A stretch of DNA of 64,000 nucleotides from Tistrella mobilis (GCF_039634785.1 NZ_JBBIAB010000001.1:496001-560000), one strand, 5' to 3'; positions 35,364 to 47,261 are shown, counted from the first letter of the stretch. Numbers and translations are program-made. Notes: generated from the letters alone by a model not told the origin.

Positions 35364-35543
35364 TCAGAAGTCGACGCATTTCCCGTTGCGTTCCCAGTCG
35401 CCGTAACGGACCGGATCCAGCCCCTTGGGGCCGCCGATTTCGGCGGGCTTTTCCGGTGCGGGTGCCGGGGAGGCCGTGTCCGTCGCGGGGGCCGCGTCCG
35501 GGGCCCCGGCGCGGCCGGCGTCGTTCTGCGTCTTTTCGGTCAT
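35364..35543 (-). CDS. DUF1674 protein (SDHAF4-type succinate dehydrogenase assembly factor)
   Basis: A 59-residue protein. The first 35 residues are Ala/Pro-rich and variable; the last 24 are the conserved signature EIGGPKGLDPVRYGDWERNG ending in KCVDF. In mitochondria and some bacteria this family binds flavinylated SdhA and protects it during complex II assembly. The gene is divergent from htpX. Homologues beside htpX or rsmB are common in alphaproteobacteria, which supports the call despite the tiny size. Confidence 0.88.
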   Translation of the reverse strand: MTEKTQNDAGRAGAPDAAPATDTASPAPAPEKPAEIGGPKGLDPVRYGDWERNGKCVDF

Positions 35544-35699
35544 AGCCTTCGATCCTCCTGCACTGCATGACACCGATGCGGGCGGTTTCGCTTGAAGCCC
35601 CCGTGCCTGTCCATATATGTCAGGCGTTCCGGCGGCGCACCCCCGCCCGATGCGGAAGCCGTCTTCGGCCTCGTCCTCCATCCGGGCTCGACACATCCC

Positions 35700-36611
35700 A
35701 TGAACCACATCCGAACGGCAGTGCTGCTTGCGGTCATGACCGGGCTGTTCATGGTCGTGGGCTATCTGATCGGCGGCGGCGGCGGCATGATGATCGCGCT
35801 GCTGATCGCCATCGCGATGAACGGTTTCGCTTATTGGAACGCGGACAAGCTGGTGCTGCGCATGTATGGTGCGCGCGAAGTGGATCCGCGCGCGGCACCC
35901 GAACTGCACGACATGGTGGCGCGCCTTGCCGCCAATGCCGGCCTGCCGATGCCGAAGCTCTATATCGTCGAAGAGGCGCAGCCCAATGCCTTTGCCACCG
36001 GCCGCTCGCCTGAAAAGGGCGCCGTGGCGGTGACCCGCGGCCTGCTGCAGGCGCTGTCGCCTGAAGAAGTTGCCGGTGTGGTGGCCCACGAGCTTGCCCA
36101 TATCCGCAACCGCGATACCCTGATCATGACGGTGACCTCGGTCATCGCAGGCGCGATCGGCATGCTTGCCAACTTCGCCTTCTTCTTCGGCGGCGCCCGG
36201 GACGACAACGGCAATCCCAACCCGTTGGGCTTCGTGGGTGTGCTGCTGATCTCGATGCTGGCGCCCGTCGCCGCGGCTCTTGTGCAGATGGCGATCAGCC
36301 GCTCGCGCGAGTATCAGGCCGATCGCATCGGTGCCGAGATCTGCGGCCGGCCCGACTGGCTCGCCTCGGCGCTGACCCGTCTTGAGACTGCTTCCCGCCG
36401 CGTGGTCAACGGCCACGCCGAACACAACCCGGCCTCGGCCAATCTCTTCATTGTGAACCCATTGAAATCCAACGCCGTCGACAGCCTGTTCCGCACCCAT
36501 CCGACCACCGCCGACCGGGTGGCGCGCCTGCGCGCCATGACCGTGGGCACCGCCCCGGCCGGCGCGCCGGCGGGCTTTGCCCGCGGCCCGCGCCGCGGCC
36601 CCTGGGGCTGA
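35700..36611 (+). CDS. htpX: Membrane zinc metalloprotease HtpX
   Basis: A 303-residue M48 protease for quality control of inner-membrane proteins. Two N-terminal membrane helices (residues 5-45), then the zinc site HELAH in [13 protein letters not shown] with a downstream glutamate in [12 protein letters not shown], and another hydrophobic pair between. The ATG at 35700 begins just before the first helix; a longer frame from 35592 would add an unconserved 36 residues. Ends 7 bases before rsmB, so they are co-transcribed. The C-terminus is Gly/Arg-rich. Confidence 0.95.
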   Translation: MNHIRTAVLLAVMTGLFMVVGYLIGGGGGMMIALLIAIAMNGFAYWNADKLVLRMYGAREVDPRAAPELHDMVARLAANAGLPMPKLYIVEEAQPNAFATGRSPEKGAVAVTRGLLQALSPEEVAGVVAHELAHIRNRDTLIMTVTSVIAGAIGMLANFAFFFGGARDDNGNPNPLGFVGVLLISMLAPVAAALVQMAISRSREYQADRIGAEICGRPDWLASALTRLETASRRVVNGHAEHNPASANLFIVNPLKSNAVDSLFRTHPTTADRVARLRAMTVGTAPAGAPAGFARGPRRGPWG

Positions 36612-36618
36612 GCGCCGG

Positions 36619-38208
36619 ATGCGCCCGCCCCGCCGCCCCGAGGACGACCGCCGCAACGACCGCGGCGCCAATCCCTCTCATGATGCCAGGCCCTCTCATG
36701 ATGCCGGGCCCTCTCGTGATGCCCGTCCCGCCCGTGATCAGACCGCCGGTGACCGCCCCCGCGGCGCCCGCCCGCCCCAGGGCCGCGACCGGAGCTATCA
36801 GGGGGATCGCGACGGCCGGATCCAGGGCGGCAAGCCCCGGAACGACCGCTATCGTGCGGCCCGCGATCACGCCCATGAGCCGCGGCCCCGCGCCGGCTTC
36901 CGTGAGCCGACGCCCTCGCGGGCCATCGCGGCCGAGCTGCTGATGGATGTGCTGGATGACGGCCGGCCGCTGGACGATGCGGTCGCCACCCATCCGGGCT
37001 TCCACCGGCTGGAGCCGCGCGACCGTGCCCACGCCCGGATGCTGGTCGCGACCGTGCTGCGCCGGAAGGGCGAATTCGACCGGCTGCTCGGCCGGGTGAT
37101 GCAGCGGCCGGCACCCGAAAAGGCCATGCATGTCCTGCGCCTGGGGCTGGCCGACCTCAGGGTTCTGTCGACCCCGGATCATGCCGCGGTGGACAATGCC
37201 GTGCGCCTCGCCCAGGCGGGCGGGCTCGGCGGCCTGTCGGGGCTGGTCAATGCGGTGCTGCGCCGGCTGGCGGCCGAGGGCGACCAGATCTTCGCGGCCG
37301 CAAAGATCGATCCCAAGCGCGAAAACCTGCCCCGCTGGCTGCGTGCCTCGTGGGAGGCGGCCTATGGGGTGGAGGCGACCGACGCCATCGCCGAGGTGCT
37401 GCTGCGCGAGCCGCCGATCGATCTGTCGGTCAGAAACCCGCGTGAGGCGGCGGCCTGGGCCGAAAAGCTCGGCGGCCGTGCCGTCGGCGGCCGTACCGTC
37501 CGCCTCGATCGGGCCGAGGGTGGTGTCGACCGGCTGGAGGGCTATGACGAGGGGGCGTGGTGGGTTCAGGACCTGGCCGCCACCCTGCCGGCCATGCTGC
37601 TCGGCGATGTGAAGGGCAAGCTGGTCTACGACCTCTGCGCGGCGCCGGGCGGCAAGACCGCACAGCTGGCGGCCGCCGGGGCCCATGTCACCGCCGTCGA
37701 TCGCAGTGCCCGGCGGATGATGCGCCTGGGCGAGAACATGGCCCGGCTGGGCTTCACCGACGTCACGCCCGTGACCGCCGATCTTCTTGAATGGCGGCCC
37801 GAGGGCGCAGCCGATGCCGTGCTGCTGGATGCCCCCTGCTCGGGCACCGGCACGCTGCGCCGGCGCCCCGACCTCGCCTGGTCGAAGCGCCCGGACCAGG
37901 TGGCGGAACTGGCGGAGCTGCAGGAGAAGCTGCTCGAGGCGGCCCTGAAACTGGTGAAACCGGGCGGCCTGGTCGTCTATGCCACCTGTTCGCTGGAACC
38001 GTCGGAGGGCGAGGATCTTGTCCGCCGGGTGCTCGACCGCGGTCTTGACGCCGACCGTGTGCCGATCGGTGCCGATGAACTTCCTGCCCGGCTCGGCGTT
38101 GCGATCAATGCCGCCGGCGAACTGCGCACCACGCCCGCCCTGCTTGCCGATGCCGGCGGCATGGACGGGTTCTTCGCCGTCCGTCTGCGACGCCGCGACG
38201 CCGCCTGA
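36619..38208 (+). CDS. rsmB: 16S rRNA (cytosine-5) methyltransferase RsmB with long N-terminal extension
   Basis: A 529-residue protein. From about residue 95 it follows RsmB/Sun: a NusB-like RNA-binding domain (RAIAAELLMDVLDDG, AVATHPGF, LRLGLADL, VNAVLRRL), then a Rossmann methyltransferase with the AdoMet loop DLCAAPGGKT, the first cysteine in DAPCSGTGTLRR and the nucleophile-region cysteine in YATCSLEPSE. The first 95 residues are unusual: Arg, Asp, Pro and Gly-rich, probably disordered, and partly made of a threefold 18-bp repeat. A basic RGG-like tail could bind rRNA. ATG 36619 follows the htpX stop by seven bases. Confidence 0.93.
   Translation: MRPPRRPEDDRRNDRGANPSHDARPSHDAGPSRDARPARDQTAGDRPRGARPPQGRDRSYQGDRDGRIQGGKPRNDRYRAARDHAHEPRPRAGFREPTPSRAIAAELLMDVLDDGRPLDDAVATHPGFHRLEPRDRAHARMLVATVLRRKGEFDRLLGRVMQRPAPEKAMHVLRLGLADLRVLSTPDHAAVDNAVRLAQAGGLGGLSGLVNAVLRRLAAEGDQIFAAAKIDPKRENLPRWLRASWEAAYGVEATDAIAEVLLREPPIDLSVRNPREAAAWAEKLGGRAVGGRTVRLDRAEGGVDRLEGYDEGAWWVQDLAATLPAMLLGDVKGKLVYDLCAAPGGKTAQLAAAGAHVTAVDRSARRMMRLGENMARLGFTDVTPVTADLLEWRPEGAADAVLLDAPCSGTGTLRRRPDLAWSKRPDQVAELAELQEKLLEAALKLVKPGGLVVYATCSLEPSEGEDLVRRVLDRGLDADRVPIGADELPARLGVAINAAGELRTTPALLADAGGMDGFFAVRLRRRDAA
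36673..36726 (+). repeat. Three tandem 18-bp repeats inside the rsmB 5' end
   Basis: Units begin at 36673, 36691 and 36709, consensus CCCTCTCATGATGCCNGG, the first two differing at one base and the third more diverged. In frame with rsmB they encode repeated PSHDA/PSRDA hexapeptides in the disordered extension. Confidence 0.85.
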
Positions 38209-38259
38209 GACCACCCGTAACCAGCCGTCATGACGGCCCCGTCGGAGGCTTCCCACCCG

Positions 38260-38985
38260 ATGACCGCACCCGCCGCCAGCAGCCGCCCCGCCACCCCCAG
38301 CCCGGCACCGATCCGGATTGCGCCGTCGATCCTGTCGGCCGATTTCGCCCGGCTGGGCGATGAGGTCGCCGCCATCGATCAGGCGGGGGCCGACTACATC
38401 CATGTCGATGTCATGGACGGCCACTACGTGCCGAACCTGACCATCGGCCCGATGGTGGTGAAGGCGCTGAGGCCGTGGTCGAAGAAGGTCTTCGACGTCC
38501 ATCTGATGATCGCGCCGGTCGATCCCTACATCCCGGCCTTCGTCGAGGCCGGGGCCGACATCGTGACCGTCCATGCCGAGGCGGGGCCGCATCTGCATCG
38601 CACCGTGCAGCTGGTCAAGTCTCTGGGGGTGAAGGTGGGGGTGTCGCTCAACCCCTCCACCCCGCCCGAGGTGCTGGACTATGTGCTGCCGGATCTGGAT
38701 CTGGTGCTGGTGATGAGCGTGAACCCCGGCTTCGGCGGTCAGAGCTTCATCTCGTCCCAGCTCGACAAGATCCGCATCCTGCGGTCGAAGATCGATGCCA
38801 CCGGCCGGGCGATCGATCTTGAGGTCGACGGTGGCGTGACGCCCGAAACGGCGGCCCTGGTGGCCGCCGCCGGGGCGGATGTGCTGGTTGCAGGGTCGGC
38901 CGCCTTCAAGGGCGGTGCCGAGGCTTACGCCCCGAACATCCGGGCATTGCGCGCCGGCGCAGATCGGGGGCGCATCGGCGGCTGA
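38260..38985 (+). CDS. rpe: Ribulose-phosphate 3-epimerase
   Basis: A 241-residue TIM-barrel enzyme interconverting ribulose 5-phosphate and xylulose 5-phosphate. Conserved parts: [14 protein letters not shown], the metal-site [44 protein letters not shown] and the aspartate in [14 protein letters not shown] ten bases before ATG 38260 supports that start over the ATG at 38230. It is the third gene of the htpX-rsmB-rpe-heparinase series, 51 bases after rsmB. Confidence 0.96.
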   Translation: MTAPAASSRPATPSPAPIRIAPSILSADFARLGDEVAAIDQAGADYIHVDVMDGHYVPNLTIGPMVVKALRPWSKKVFDVHLMIAPVDPYIPAFVEAGADIVTVHAEAGPHLHRTVQLVKSLGVKVGVSLNPSTPPEVLDYVLPDLDLVLVMSVNPGFGGQSFISSQLDKIRILRSKIDATGRAIDLEVDGGVTPETAALVAAAGADVLVAGSAAFKGGAEAYAPNIRALRAGADRGRIGG

Positions 38986-39063
38986 TGCCGCCCTCTCCTT
39001 CCGAACCCGTCTCCGTCTACACGTCTTCCTTTTCTCCCCCCGCAATCGAGAGACCAGAGGCCC

Positions 39064-41136
39064 ATGGCCGCGATCACGCGCATGCCGCCGCCCGGAAGCC
39101 CGCTGCCCGGCGCCGGCGATCGTCTGAGAGCGCTGGCTCATCGGTGGTTCGTGGCCCCGCTGCCGGATGCGCGCGGCGGGCTGAAACGGGTGCTGGAACC
39201 CCTGCGCCCGGGCGACCCGAACCGCGGCGTGGAGATGGTCCAGGGGCATTTCCGTCTGGCGGGGCAGGTGGTGGAAGCCAGCCACAAGCTGGGCCCGGAC
39301 CCGTTTCGCCCCGACGAGGACGGGATGGCCCGGGGCGATGACGAGCCGGACATCGAACTGACCCCGGTGCCGGCGCAGCCGCCGGCCCCCGAGCCGATCC
39401 TGGACGATACCGCGCGCCCTGAAGATGCCGCCCTGCTGGAAGGCGGTGACGCGTCGGCGGACGGCGAGACGCCGGCAATGGTCTTCAACACCCCGACCCC
39501 CGCGCTGTCGCGGCCGGACTGGCTGCCCGACGAGGCCTCGGATGCCTGGCTGGTCGCCTGGCAGGGCTTTCAGTGGCTGGGCCATCTGAGAGCCGTGGCG
39601 GGGCCCCATGGCTCCCGCGCCCGGGCGCTGGCCCGCGCGCTCGTCTTTGAATGGATCGCGGCCGATCGGGCTGAATTCCAGCCCTATGTCTGGTCGCCGG
39701 GCATTGCCGGCCGCCGGCTGGCGGCGCTGTCGATGCATGCGAATTTCCTCATCGATGCCGATGACGACCGGCTGCAGGCGGCCCGCACCGATGATCGTCG
39801 CCTGATGGCGGCGCTGCGCCAGCATGCCGACCGTCTGGAGCGGATGGTCAAATGGCGTCGTCTGGACGGGATCGAGCGTATCCAGGCGCTCCGTGGTCTG
39901 TGGATGGGGCGGGCGGCGCTGGGTGCCGGCCGGCGCAGGCTCGCCCGGATCGCGAAGCTGTTGATGCAGGCGCTGGAGCGCCAGATCCTTGCCGACGGCG
40001 TGCATCAGTCCCGCTCACCGGTCTGTCAGCTCGATCTCGTCTCGGATCTGGTCGAGTTGAAGACGATCGCCGCCGCCCATGACGCCGATCTGCCGGCCGG
40101 GTTCGACGATCTGATCAGCCGGCTGGCTGCAGCACTCCGGCTGATGCGCCATCGCGACGGCGTGCTGGCCCTGTTCAACGGCACGCCTGAAATTCCCGCG
40201 GCCCGGGTCGATCAGGTGCTGGGGCATGTGCCGGCCCGCGGCATGGAACGACTGGACGGCGCCGTCGGCGGCTTCGAGCGTCTGGCCGCCCGCCGGACCA
40301 CCGTGCTGGTCGATCTGGGGCTGCCGGCACCCGTCACCGCCGGACAGGCCGGCTTTTCCGGTTTCTCGTCGTTCGAGATGTCGACCGGGCGCGAGCGGCT
40401 GGTGGTCAATTGCGGCGCCTATGTCGCAAGGCCCGGGCCGTGGATGCAGGCCGTCACCCAGGCGGCTGCACATTCCGGTGTGACGGTCGAAGATCAGGGG
40501 CCGCAGCGTGTCGAAGCCGGATCGGGGGAGCGCCGTCGCAAGGCCGGCCCGCCGGTCACCATCGATCGCCGCGACGACGAGGGGGCGCAGTGGCTGGAAT
40601 TCACCCATCACGGTTTCCGTGATCACGGCCTGATCCATGCCCGCCGCTTCTATCTTGGGCCGGATGGCGACGATCTGCGTGGCGAAGACCGCTTCATCGC
40701 CCTGCCGGGGCGTGGCGAGGTGCCGGTCCGCTTCGCGCTGCGCTTCCATCTTCATCCCGCCGTCAAGGCCTCCCCCATTCAGGGCGGCGCCGCCGTGCTG
40801 GTGCGGCCGGTCCACGGCCCCGGCTGGTATGTCCGGGCCGATGGCGCCAGCATCGCGATCGAAGAGAGTGTCCATATGGGCCATGAGGGGCGGGTGCGCC
40901 CGGCCCAGCAGGTGGTGGTGACCGGTGTCGCCGAAGGGGCGGAGACCCGGGTGCGCTGGGCGTTCCAGCAGGTCCAGCCCAGGGGTGAGGGGGATGTGCG
41001 GCCGCAGGGCGGCTTCGATGCCCGACCTGCGCGCATCGATGATCCGCGCCGCACCGCGCCCGCTGTGGCGGAGGCGCCGTCGGTGCCGCAGGGCGCCGAA
41101 CGCGACGGCATCGCGGACCCGCCTGCGACTGCGTGA
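39064..41136 (+). CDS. Heparinase II/III-family protein
   Basis: A 690-residue protein. It contains an alpha-helical toroid region (about residues 150-340, with WQGFQWLGHLRAV, FEWIAAD, YVWSPGIAGRRL) followed by a beta-sandwich lyase domain (FSSFEMSTGRERLVVNCGAY, FTHHGFRDHGLIHARRFYLG). No clear signal peptide is seen, although the family acts on acidic polysaccharides in the periplasm. This gene is commonly found beside rsmB in alphaproteobacteria, often before purH, which is absent here. The natural glycan is unknown; residues 85-150 are an acidic linker. Confidence 0.83.
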   Translation: MAAITRMPPPGSPLPGAGDRLRALAHRWFVAPLPDARGGLKRVLEPLRPGDPNRGVEMVQGHFRLAGQVVEASHKLGPDPFRPDEDGMARGDDEPDIELTPVPAQPPAPEPILDDTARPEDAALLEGGDASADGETPAMVFNTPTPALSRPDWLPDEASDAWLVAWQGFQWLGHLRAVAGPHGSRARALARALVFEWIAADRAEFQPYVWSPGIAGRRLAALSMHANFLIDADDDRLQAARTDDRRLMAALRQHADRLERMVKWRRLDGIERIQALRGLWMGRAALGAGRRRLARIAKLLMQALERQILADGVHQSRSPVCQLDLVSDLVELKTIAAAHDADLPAGFDDLISRLAAALRLMRHRDGVLALFNGTPEIPAARVDQVLGHVPARGMERLDGAVGGFERLAARRTTVLVDLGLPAPVTAGQAGFSGFSSFEMSTGRERLVVNCGAYVARPGPWMQAVTQAAAHSGVTVEDQGPQRVEAGSGERRRKAGPPVTIDRRDDEGAQWLEFTHHGFRDHGLIHARRFYLGPDGDDLRGEDRFIALPGRGEVPVRFALRFHLHPAVKASPIQGGAAVLVRPVHGPGWYVRADGASIAIEESVHMGHEGRVRPAQQVVVTGVAEGAETRVRWAFQQVQPRGEGDVRPQGGFDARPARIDDPRRTAPAVAEAPSVPQGAERDGIADPPATA

Positions 41137-41175
41137 AAGCCGCACCGCGCCTTGCGTTTTTGCCAAAGTTGGGTC

Positions 41176-41220
41176 TTGCCTTCCGGACGCCGATGACCGA
41201 TATAGGACCTGAACAGTCCT
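41176..41220 (+). promoter_or_regulatory. Candidate suf promoter and Rrf2 operator
   Basis: TTGCCT at 41176-41181 and TATAGG at 41201-41206 (19-base spacing), with GATATA two bases earlier as an alternative -10. An inverted repeat AGGAC-N7-GTCCT at 41204-41220 overlaps the -10, 66 bases before the Rrf2 start, where an autoregulator would bind. Confidence 0.45.
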
Positions 41221-41286
41221 GATTGGCACGAGGCCCCCGTGGCCCTCGTGTCCGACCGGCCCATCCGACCCGGGACAGACCGTCCG

Positions 41287-41724
41287 ATGCTGAAAATCGC
41301 CAAGCTCACCGACTATGGGATCGTGGTTCTGACCCATATCGCCAACGCCCCCGATCGGGTTCATCGGGTGACGGAGCTTGCCGAAGAGCTGGCCATTCCC
41401 GCGCCGACCGTCGCCAAACTGGCCAAGACCCTGGCGCGGGACGGTCTGCTGATTTCGCATCGCGGTGCGCATGGCGGCTATCGCCTGGCGCGGCCGGCGG
41501 CCGAGATCCGGGTGGTCGACATCGTCGAGAGCCTGGAAGGCCCGGTCGCGATCATGGAATGCATCGAACATCCCGGCACCTGCCGGCAGGAAAGCGTGTG
41601 TCAGACCCGCGGCAACTGGATCCGGATCAACCGGGCGATCAGCCGCGCACTGGAAGGGATCAGCCTCGCCGACATGGCGGCGGATGCGGCTGTACAGCCC
41701 TTCCCCGCGGCCCAGGCGGGCTGA
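41287..41724 (+). CDS. Rrf2-family regulator of the suf operon (IscR-like)
   Basis: A 145-residue DNA-binding protein. The winged helix occupies the first 75 residues (KLTDYGIVVLTHIA, LAEELAIPAPTVAKLAKTL, HGGYRLARPA). Three cysteines sit in ECIEHPGTCRQESVCQTRGNW given here as C-x7-C-x5-C, the arrangement that binds a [2Fe-2S] cluster in IscR-type proteins. It heads the suf operon and probably represses it when cluster supply is adequate. ATG 41287 is at the conserved MLKIAKLTDYG start. Confidence 0.92.
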   Translation: MLKIAKLTDYGIVVLTHIANAPDRVHRVTELAEELAIPAPTVAKLAKTLARDGLLISHRGAHGGYRLARPAAEIRVVDIVESLEGPVAIMECIEHPGTCRQESVCQTRGNWIRINRAISRALEGISLADMAADAAVQPFPAAQAG

Positions 41725-41850
41725 GCCGGACCGGAAATTTCTAGCTGGCGCGGGCGCTGTCCGGGCCGGTGACGACGAGATCAAGAGGCGACGCCCGCCG
41801 GCCCGATGGACGGGCCGTTCTTCAAAGAACGGGCGCGCGGAGGACGAGTG

Positions 41851-43296
<1,446 letters not shown>

Positions 43297-43389
43297 GCCG
43301 GCCATCCGTTTCCCGCGGCCCGCGACCCTGCCGGGCCTGACGCATTGCGGCCGCGCAAGGCCGCCGGACGATCTCATTCGAGGACCAAC

Positions 43390-44148
<759 letters not shown>

Positions 44149-44152
44149 GATC

Positions 44153-45502
44153 ATGGCGGTTCTGGATGCCACGCCCGACAAGCTGGACCTGCTGATCGCG
44201 GCCCAGGGAGCCAAGACCGGGCCGGACTGGCTGGAGGCGCTGCGGGCGGCCGGTCGGGACGGTTTCCGTGCCCTGGGCCTGCCGACCCCGCGCCAGGAGG
44301 ACTGGCGCAATCTTCGCCTGAACGCGCTCTACGGCCAGAGCTTCGCCGCCGCCGATGCGGCGGCACCACGGCTGACCTGGGCGCATCTGCAGCCGATCGT
44401 GCCCAAGGGGCTCGACTGCGACCGCATCGCCATGGTGAACGGGGTCTTCTCCGACGAGCTCTCGGCGGTGGGGGAACTGGCCGACGGGGTGGTGGTCGCC
44501 GGGCTGTCCCAGGCACTCGCCGCCGCCCCCGATCGGGTGCATGCGGTGCTGGGTCAGGTGGCGCGCGGAGATCGTGACGGCTTTGCCGCCCTCAATCAGG
44601 CGGCGCTTGCCGATGGTGCGGCGGTTCTGGTGCCGCGCGGGGTGGAACTGGCCCGGCCGGTGCACCTGCTCCATCACGCCCTCGCCCCCCGCATGCCGGT
44701 GGTCGCGCAGCCGCGGATCGTGATCGATCTGGCCGAGAATGCCCGGGCGACGGTGATCGAGCACTGGCGCGGCCTTGCCGGCGAGACCGCCTTCGTCAAT
44801 GCCACGGTGGAGATCCGCCTGGGCCGTGGGGCGAAGCTGACCCTGATCCGCCTGCAGACCAGCGGCGAGAAGGGCTTCCATATCGACCGGCTGGCGTCGT
44901 CGATTGCGGGCGATGCCGAACTCGACATGATCCAGATCGACATGGGCGGCCGGCTGTCGCGCCACACGCTGGACGTGGCCCTGGAAGGCCGCGGCGCGGC
45001 GGCGGTGCTGGACGGGCTCTTCGCCATCGGTGCCGAGCAGCAGACCGACACCCGGTCCAATGTCGAGCACCGCGCCCGCGACTGCCGCCTGTCCCAGACC
45101 TGGAAGGGTGTGGCGGGTGGCCGGGCGCGCGGCATCTTCAACGGCCGGGTCCATGTCCTTCCGGGGGCGATCGGCACCGATGCGGAGATGTCGAGCCGCA
45201 ACCTGCTTGCCTCGCGTGAGGCCGAGATCCTGCCCAAGCCCGAGCTCGAGATCCATGCCGACGAGGTGAAATGCGCCCATGGCGCAACCGTCGGTGCCAT
45301 CTCGGAGCAGGAACTGTTCTACCTGCGAAGCCGCGGACTGGATGCCGCCGAAGGCCGGCGGATCCTGACCCGGGCCTTCGCCGAGGAAATCGTCGACCGT
45401 CTGCCCTTCGAGACCTTCCGCGAGCAGGTCTCGGGCTGGGTCGACCGCCACATGGCCCAGACCGTGCTGAACGAGACGGTCGCGAAGGAGGCGACGGCGT
45501 GA
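44153..45502 (+). CDS. sufD: Fe-S cluster assembly protein SufD
   Basis: A 449-residue paralogue of SufB that pairs with it over SufC. Visible are the N-terminal helical region with PTPRQEDWRNLRLNAL, the beta-helix and the C-terminal CAHGATVGAISEQELFYLRSRG, whose histidine matches the catalytically important one of E. coli SufD. Its stop overlaps the sufS start. Sequence conservation is lower than SufB, as usual. Confidence 0.95.
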   Translation: MAVLDATPDKLDLLIAAQGAKTGPDWLEALRAAGRDGFRALGLPTPRQEDWRNLRLNALYGQSFAAADAAAPRLTWAHLQPIVPKGLDCDRIAMVNGVFSDELSAVGELADGVVVAGLSQALAAAPDRVHAVLGQVARGDRDGFAALNQAALADGAAVLVPRGVELARPVHLLHHALAPRMPVVAQPRIVIDLAENARATVIEHWRGLAGETAFVNATVEIRLGRGAKLTLIRLQTSGEKGFHIDRLASSIAGDAELDMIQIDMGGRLSRHTLDVALEGRGAAAVLDGLFAIGAEQQTDTRSNVEHRARDCRLSQTWKGVAGGRARGIFNGRVHVLPGAIGTDAEMSSRNLLASREAEILPKPELEIHADEVKCAHGATVGAISEQELFYLRSRGLDAAEGRRILTRAFAEEIVDRLPFETFREQVSGWVDRHMAQTVLNETVAKEATA

Positions 45503-46746
45503 TGACCGATCAGAAGACCCTGCCGGTTTACGACGTGGAGCGGATCCGCGCCGATTTCCCGATCCTGGCCACCCAGGTGCGCGGCAAACCGCTGGTCTAT
45601 TTCGACAATGCGGCCTCCTCGCAGAAGCCGCGCCAGGTGCTGGATGCCGAGCGGGCGGTCTATGAGACCTCTTACGCCAATGTCCATCGGGGCGTGCACT
45701 ACCTGTCGGAAAAGGCGACCTCGGCCTACGAGGCGGCGCGCGAAACCGTGCGGGCCTGGCTCAACGCCGCTTCCGAGCGGGAGATCGTCTTCACCCGCGG
45801 CACCACCGAAGGGCTTAACCTCGTCGCCTATACCTGGGGCCGGGCCAATCTGAAGCCGGGTGATGAGATCTTGATCACCCATCTGGAACATCACTCCAAC
45901 ATCGTGCCCTGGCAGATCGTGGCGGAGCAGACCGGCGCGCGGCTGGTGGTGGTGCCGGTGACCGATACCGGCGAGGTCGACCAGGATGCCTTCGACCGGA
46001 TGATCGCCGGCGGCCGGGTGAAGATCATGGCCGTGGCCCATGTCTCCAACGCGCTCGGCACCATCCTGCCGCTGCGGCGGATGATCGATGCGGCCCATGC
46101 CGCGGGGGCGATTGCGGTGATCGACGGCGCCCAGGCCCTGCCGCATATGCGGGTCGATGTCCGGGCGCTGGATGCCGATTTCTATGCGGTCTCGTCGCAC
46201 AAGGCCTATGGGCCGACCGGCTTCGGGGTGCTCTACGGCAAGCTGCCGCTGCTGGAAGCCATGCCGCCCTGGCAGGGCGGTGGCGACATGATCGAGACGG
46301 TGAGCTTCGAGAAGACCACCTATGCGCCGCCGCCGGCGAAGTTCGAGGCCGGCACGCCGCATATCGTGGGGGCGATCGCCTTTGCCGCCGCGCTCGACTA
46401 TCTGGCCGCGGTCGGCGTCGAGGCCGTGGCGGCCCACGAGCACGACCTGACCGCCTATGCCCATGAGCGGCTGCGCGAGATCAACCGGCTGAAGATCGTG
46501 GGCGAAGCGCGCGAAAAGGCGGGTGTGGTGTCCTTTGCCATCGATGGCATTCATCCGCATGATATCGGCACGATCCTGGATCAGCAGGGCATTGCGGTGC
46601 GCACCGGTCATCACTGCACCCAGCCGCTGATGGCCCGTTTCGGCCTGCCGGCAACGGCGCGTGCGTCTTTCGGCATGTACAACACCCGCGCCGAAGTCGA
46701 TGCGCTGGTCGACGGGCTGCGCAAGGTCGTGAAGTTCATGGGCTGA
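45502..46746 (+). CDS. sufS: Cysteine desulfurase SufS
   Basis: A 414-residue PLP enzyme that takes sulfur from cysteine as a persulfide. Group II features: YFDNAASSQKP, THLEHHSNIVPW, the Schiff-base lysine in SSHKAYGPTG (about K234) and the active cysteine in RTGHHCTQPL (about C372) with the short loop typical of SufS rather than IscS. No SufE is encoded beside it; the SufU-type protein next door is the likely sulfur acceptor. ATG overlaps the sufD TGA; an in-frame GTG precedes it by one codon. Confidence 0.96.
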   Translation: MTDQKTLPVYDVERIRADFPILATQVRGKPLVYFDNAASSQKPRQVLDAERAVYETSYANVHRGVHYLSEKATSAYEAARETVRAWLNAASEREIVFTRGTTEGLNLVAYTWGRANLKPGDEILITHLEHHSNIVPWQIVAEQTGARLVVVPVTDTGEVDQDAFDRMIAGGRVKIMAVAHVSNALGTILPLRRMIDAAHAAGAIAVIDGAQALPHMRVDVRALDADFYAVSSHKAYGPTGFGVLYGKLPLLEAMPPWQGGGDMIETVSFEKTTYAPPPAKFEAGTPHIVGAIAFAAALDYLAAVGVEAVAAHEHDLTAYAHERLREINRLKIVGEAREKAGVVSFAIDGIHPHDIGTILDQQGIAVRTGHHCTQPLMARFGLPATARASFGMYNTRAEVDALVDGLRKVVKFMG

Positions 46747-46757
46747 GGAGACCCGCC

Positions 46758-47261
46758 ATGCCGGCCGATACCGCCCTCGACGACGACCTCCGGTCGCTCT
46801 ATCAGCAGATCATCCTGGACCATAACCGCAACCCGCGGCATTTCGGCCGGCTGGACCCGGCCGATGCCAGCGCCCATGGGCATAACCCGCTCTGCGGCGA
46901 CGAGGTGACGGTCGATCTGAGGTTCGAGGGGGATCGGGTGGCGGAGATCGCGTTCAAGGGTCGTGGTTGCGCCATCTCGACCGCCTCGGCATCGATGATG
47001 ACCGAGGTGGTGCAGGGGCGCAGCCGGGCCGAGATCGCGGAGATGTTCACCCGGTTCCGCGATCTGGTGACCGGGGCCGATCCCCGGGCGCTGGACCATC
47101 CGGAGGTCGAGGCGACCCTGGGCGTCCTGGCGGCACTGGGGGGCGTGCGTGAATTTCCGAGCCGCGTGAAATGCGCCACCCTGCCCTGGCACACCCTGGC
47201 CCGGGCATTGGAGCATGGCGGCGACGCAGGCGGGGCCGGCGGGCCGGTTTCGACCGAGTGA
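46758..47261 (+). CDS. sufU: SufU-type sulfur acceptor / scaffold protein
   Basis: A 167-residue IscU-like protein. Three cysteines lie at the zinc or cluster positions: NPLCGDEVTV, KGRGCAIS and RVKCATLPW, with the aspartate in GDE as fourth ligand. The insertion between the second and third cysteines and the absence of the HSP-binding motif of IscU mark it as SufU. In Gram-positive bacteria SufU receives sulfur from SufS by ligand exchange; here it replaces SufE. It follows sufS by 11 bases. Confidence 0.9.
   Translation: MPADTALDDDLRSLYQQIILDHNRNPRHFGRLDPADASAHGHNPLCGDEVTVDLRFEGDRVAEIAFKGRGCAISTASASMMTEVVQGRSRAEIAEMFTRFRDLVTGADPRALDHPEVEATLGVLAALGGVREFPSRVKCATLPWHTLARALEHGGDAGGAGGPVSTE

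Noticed and set aside
36448-40005. A minus-strand open frame of almost 1,200 codons opposite rsmB, rpe and the heparinase gene
   Set aside because: Same reason: it shadows three clearly coding genes, and is rich in Arg, Gly, Gln and His with no domain.
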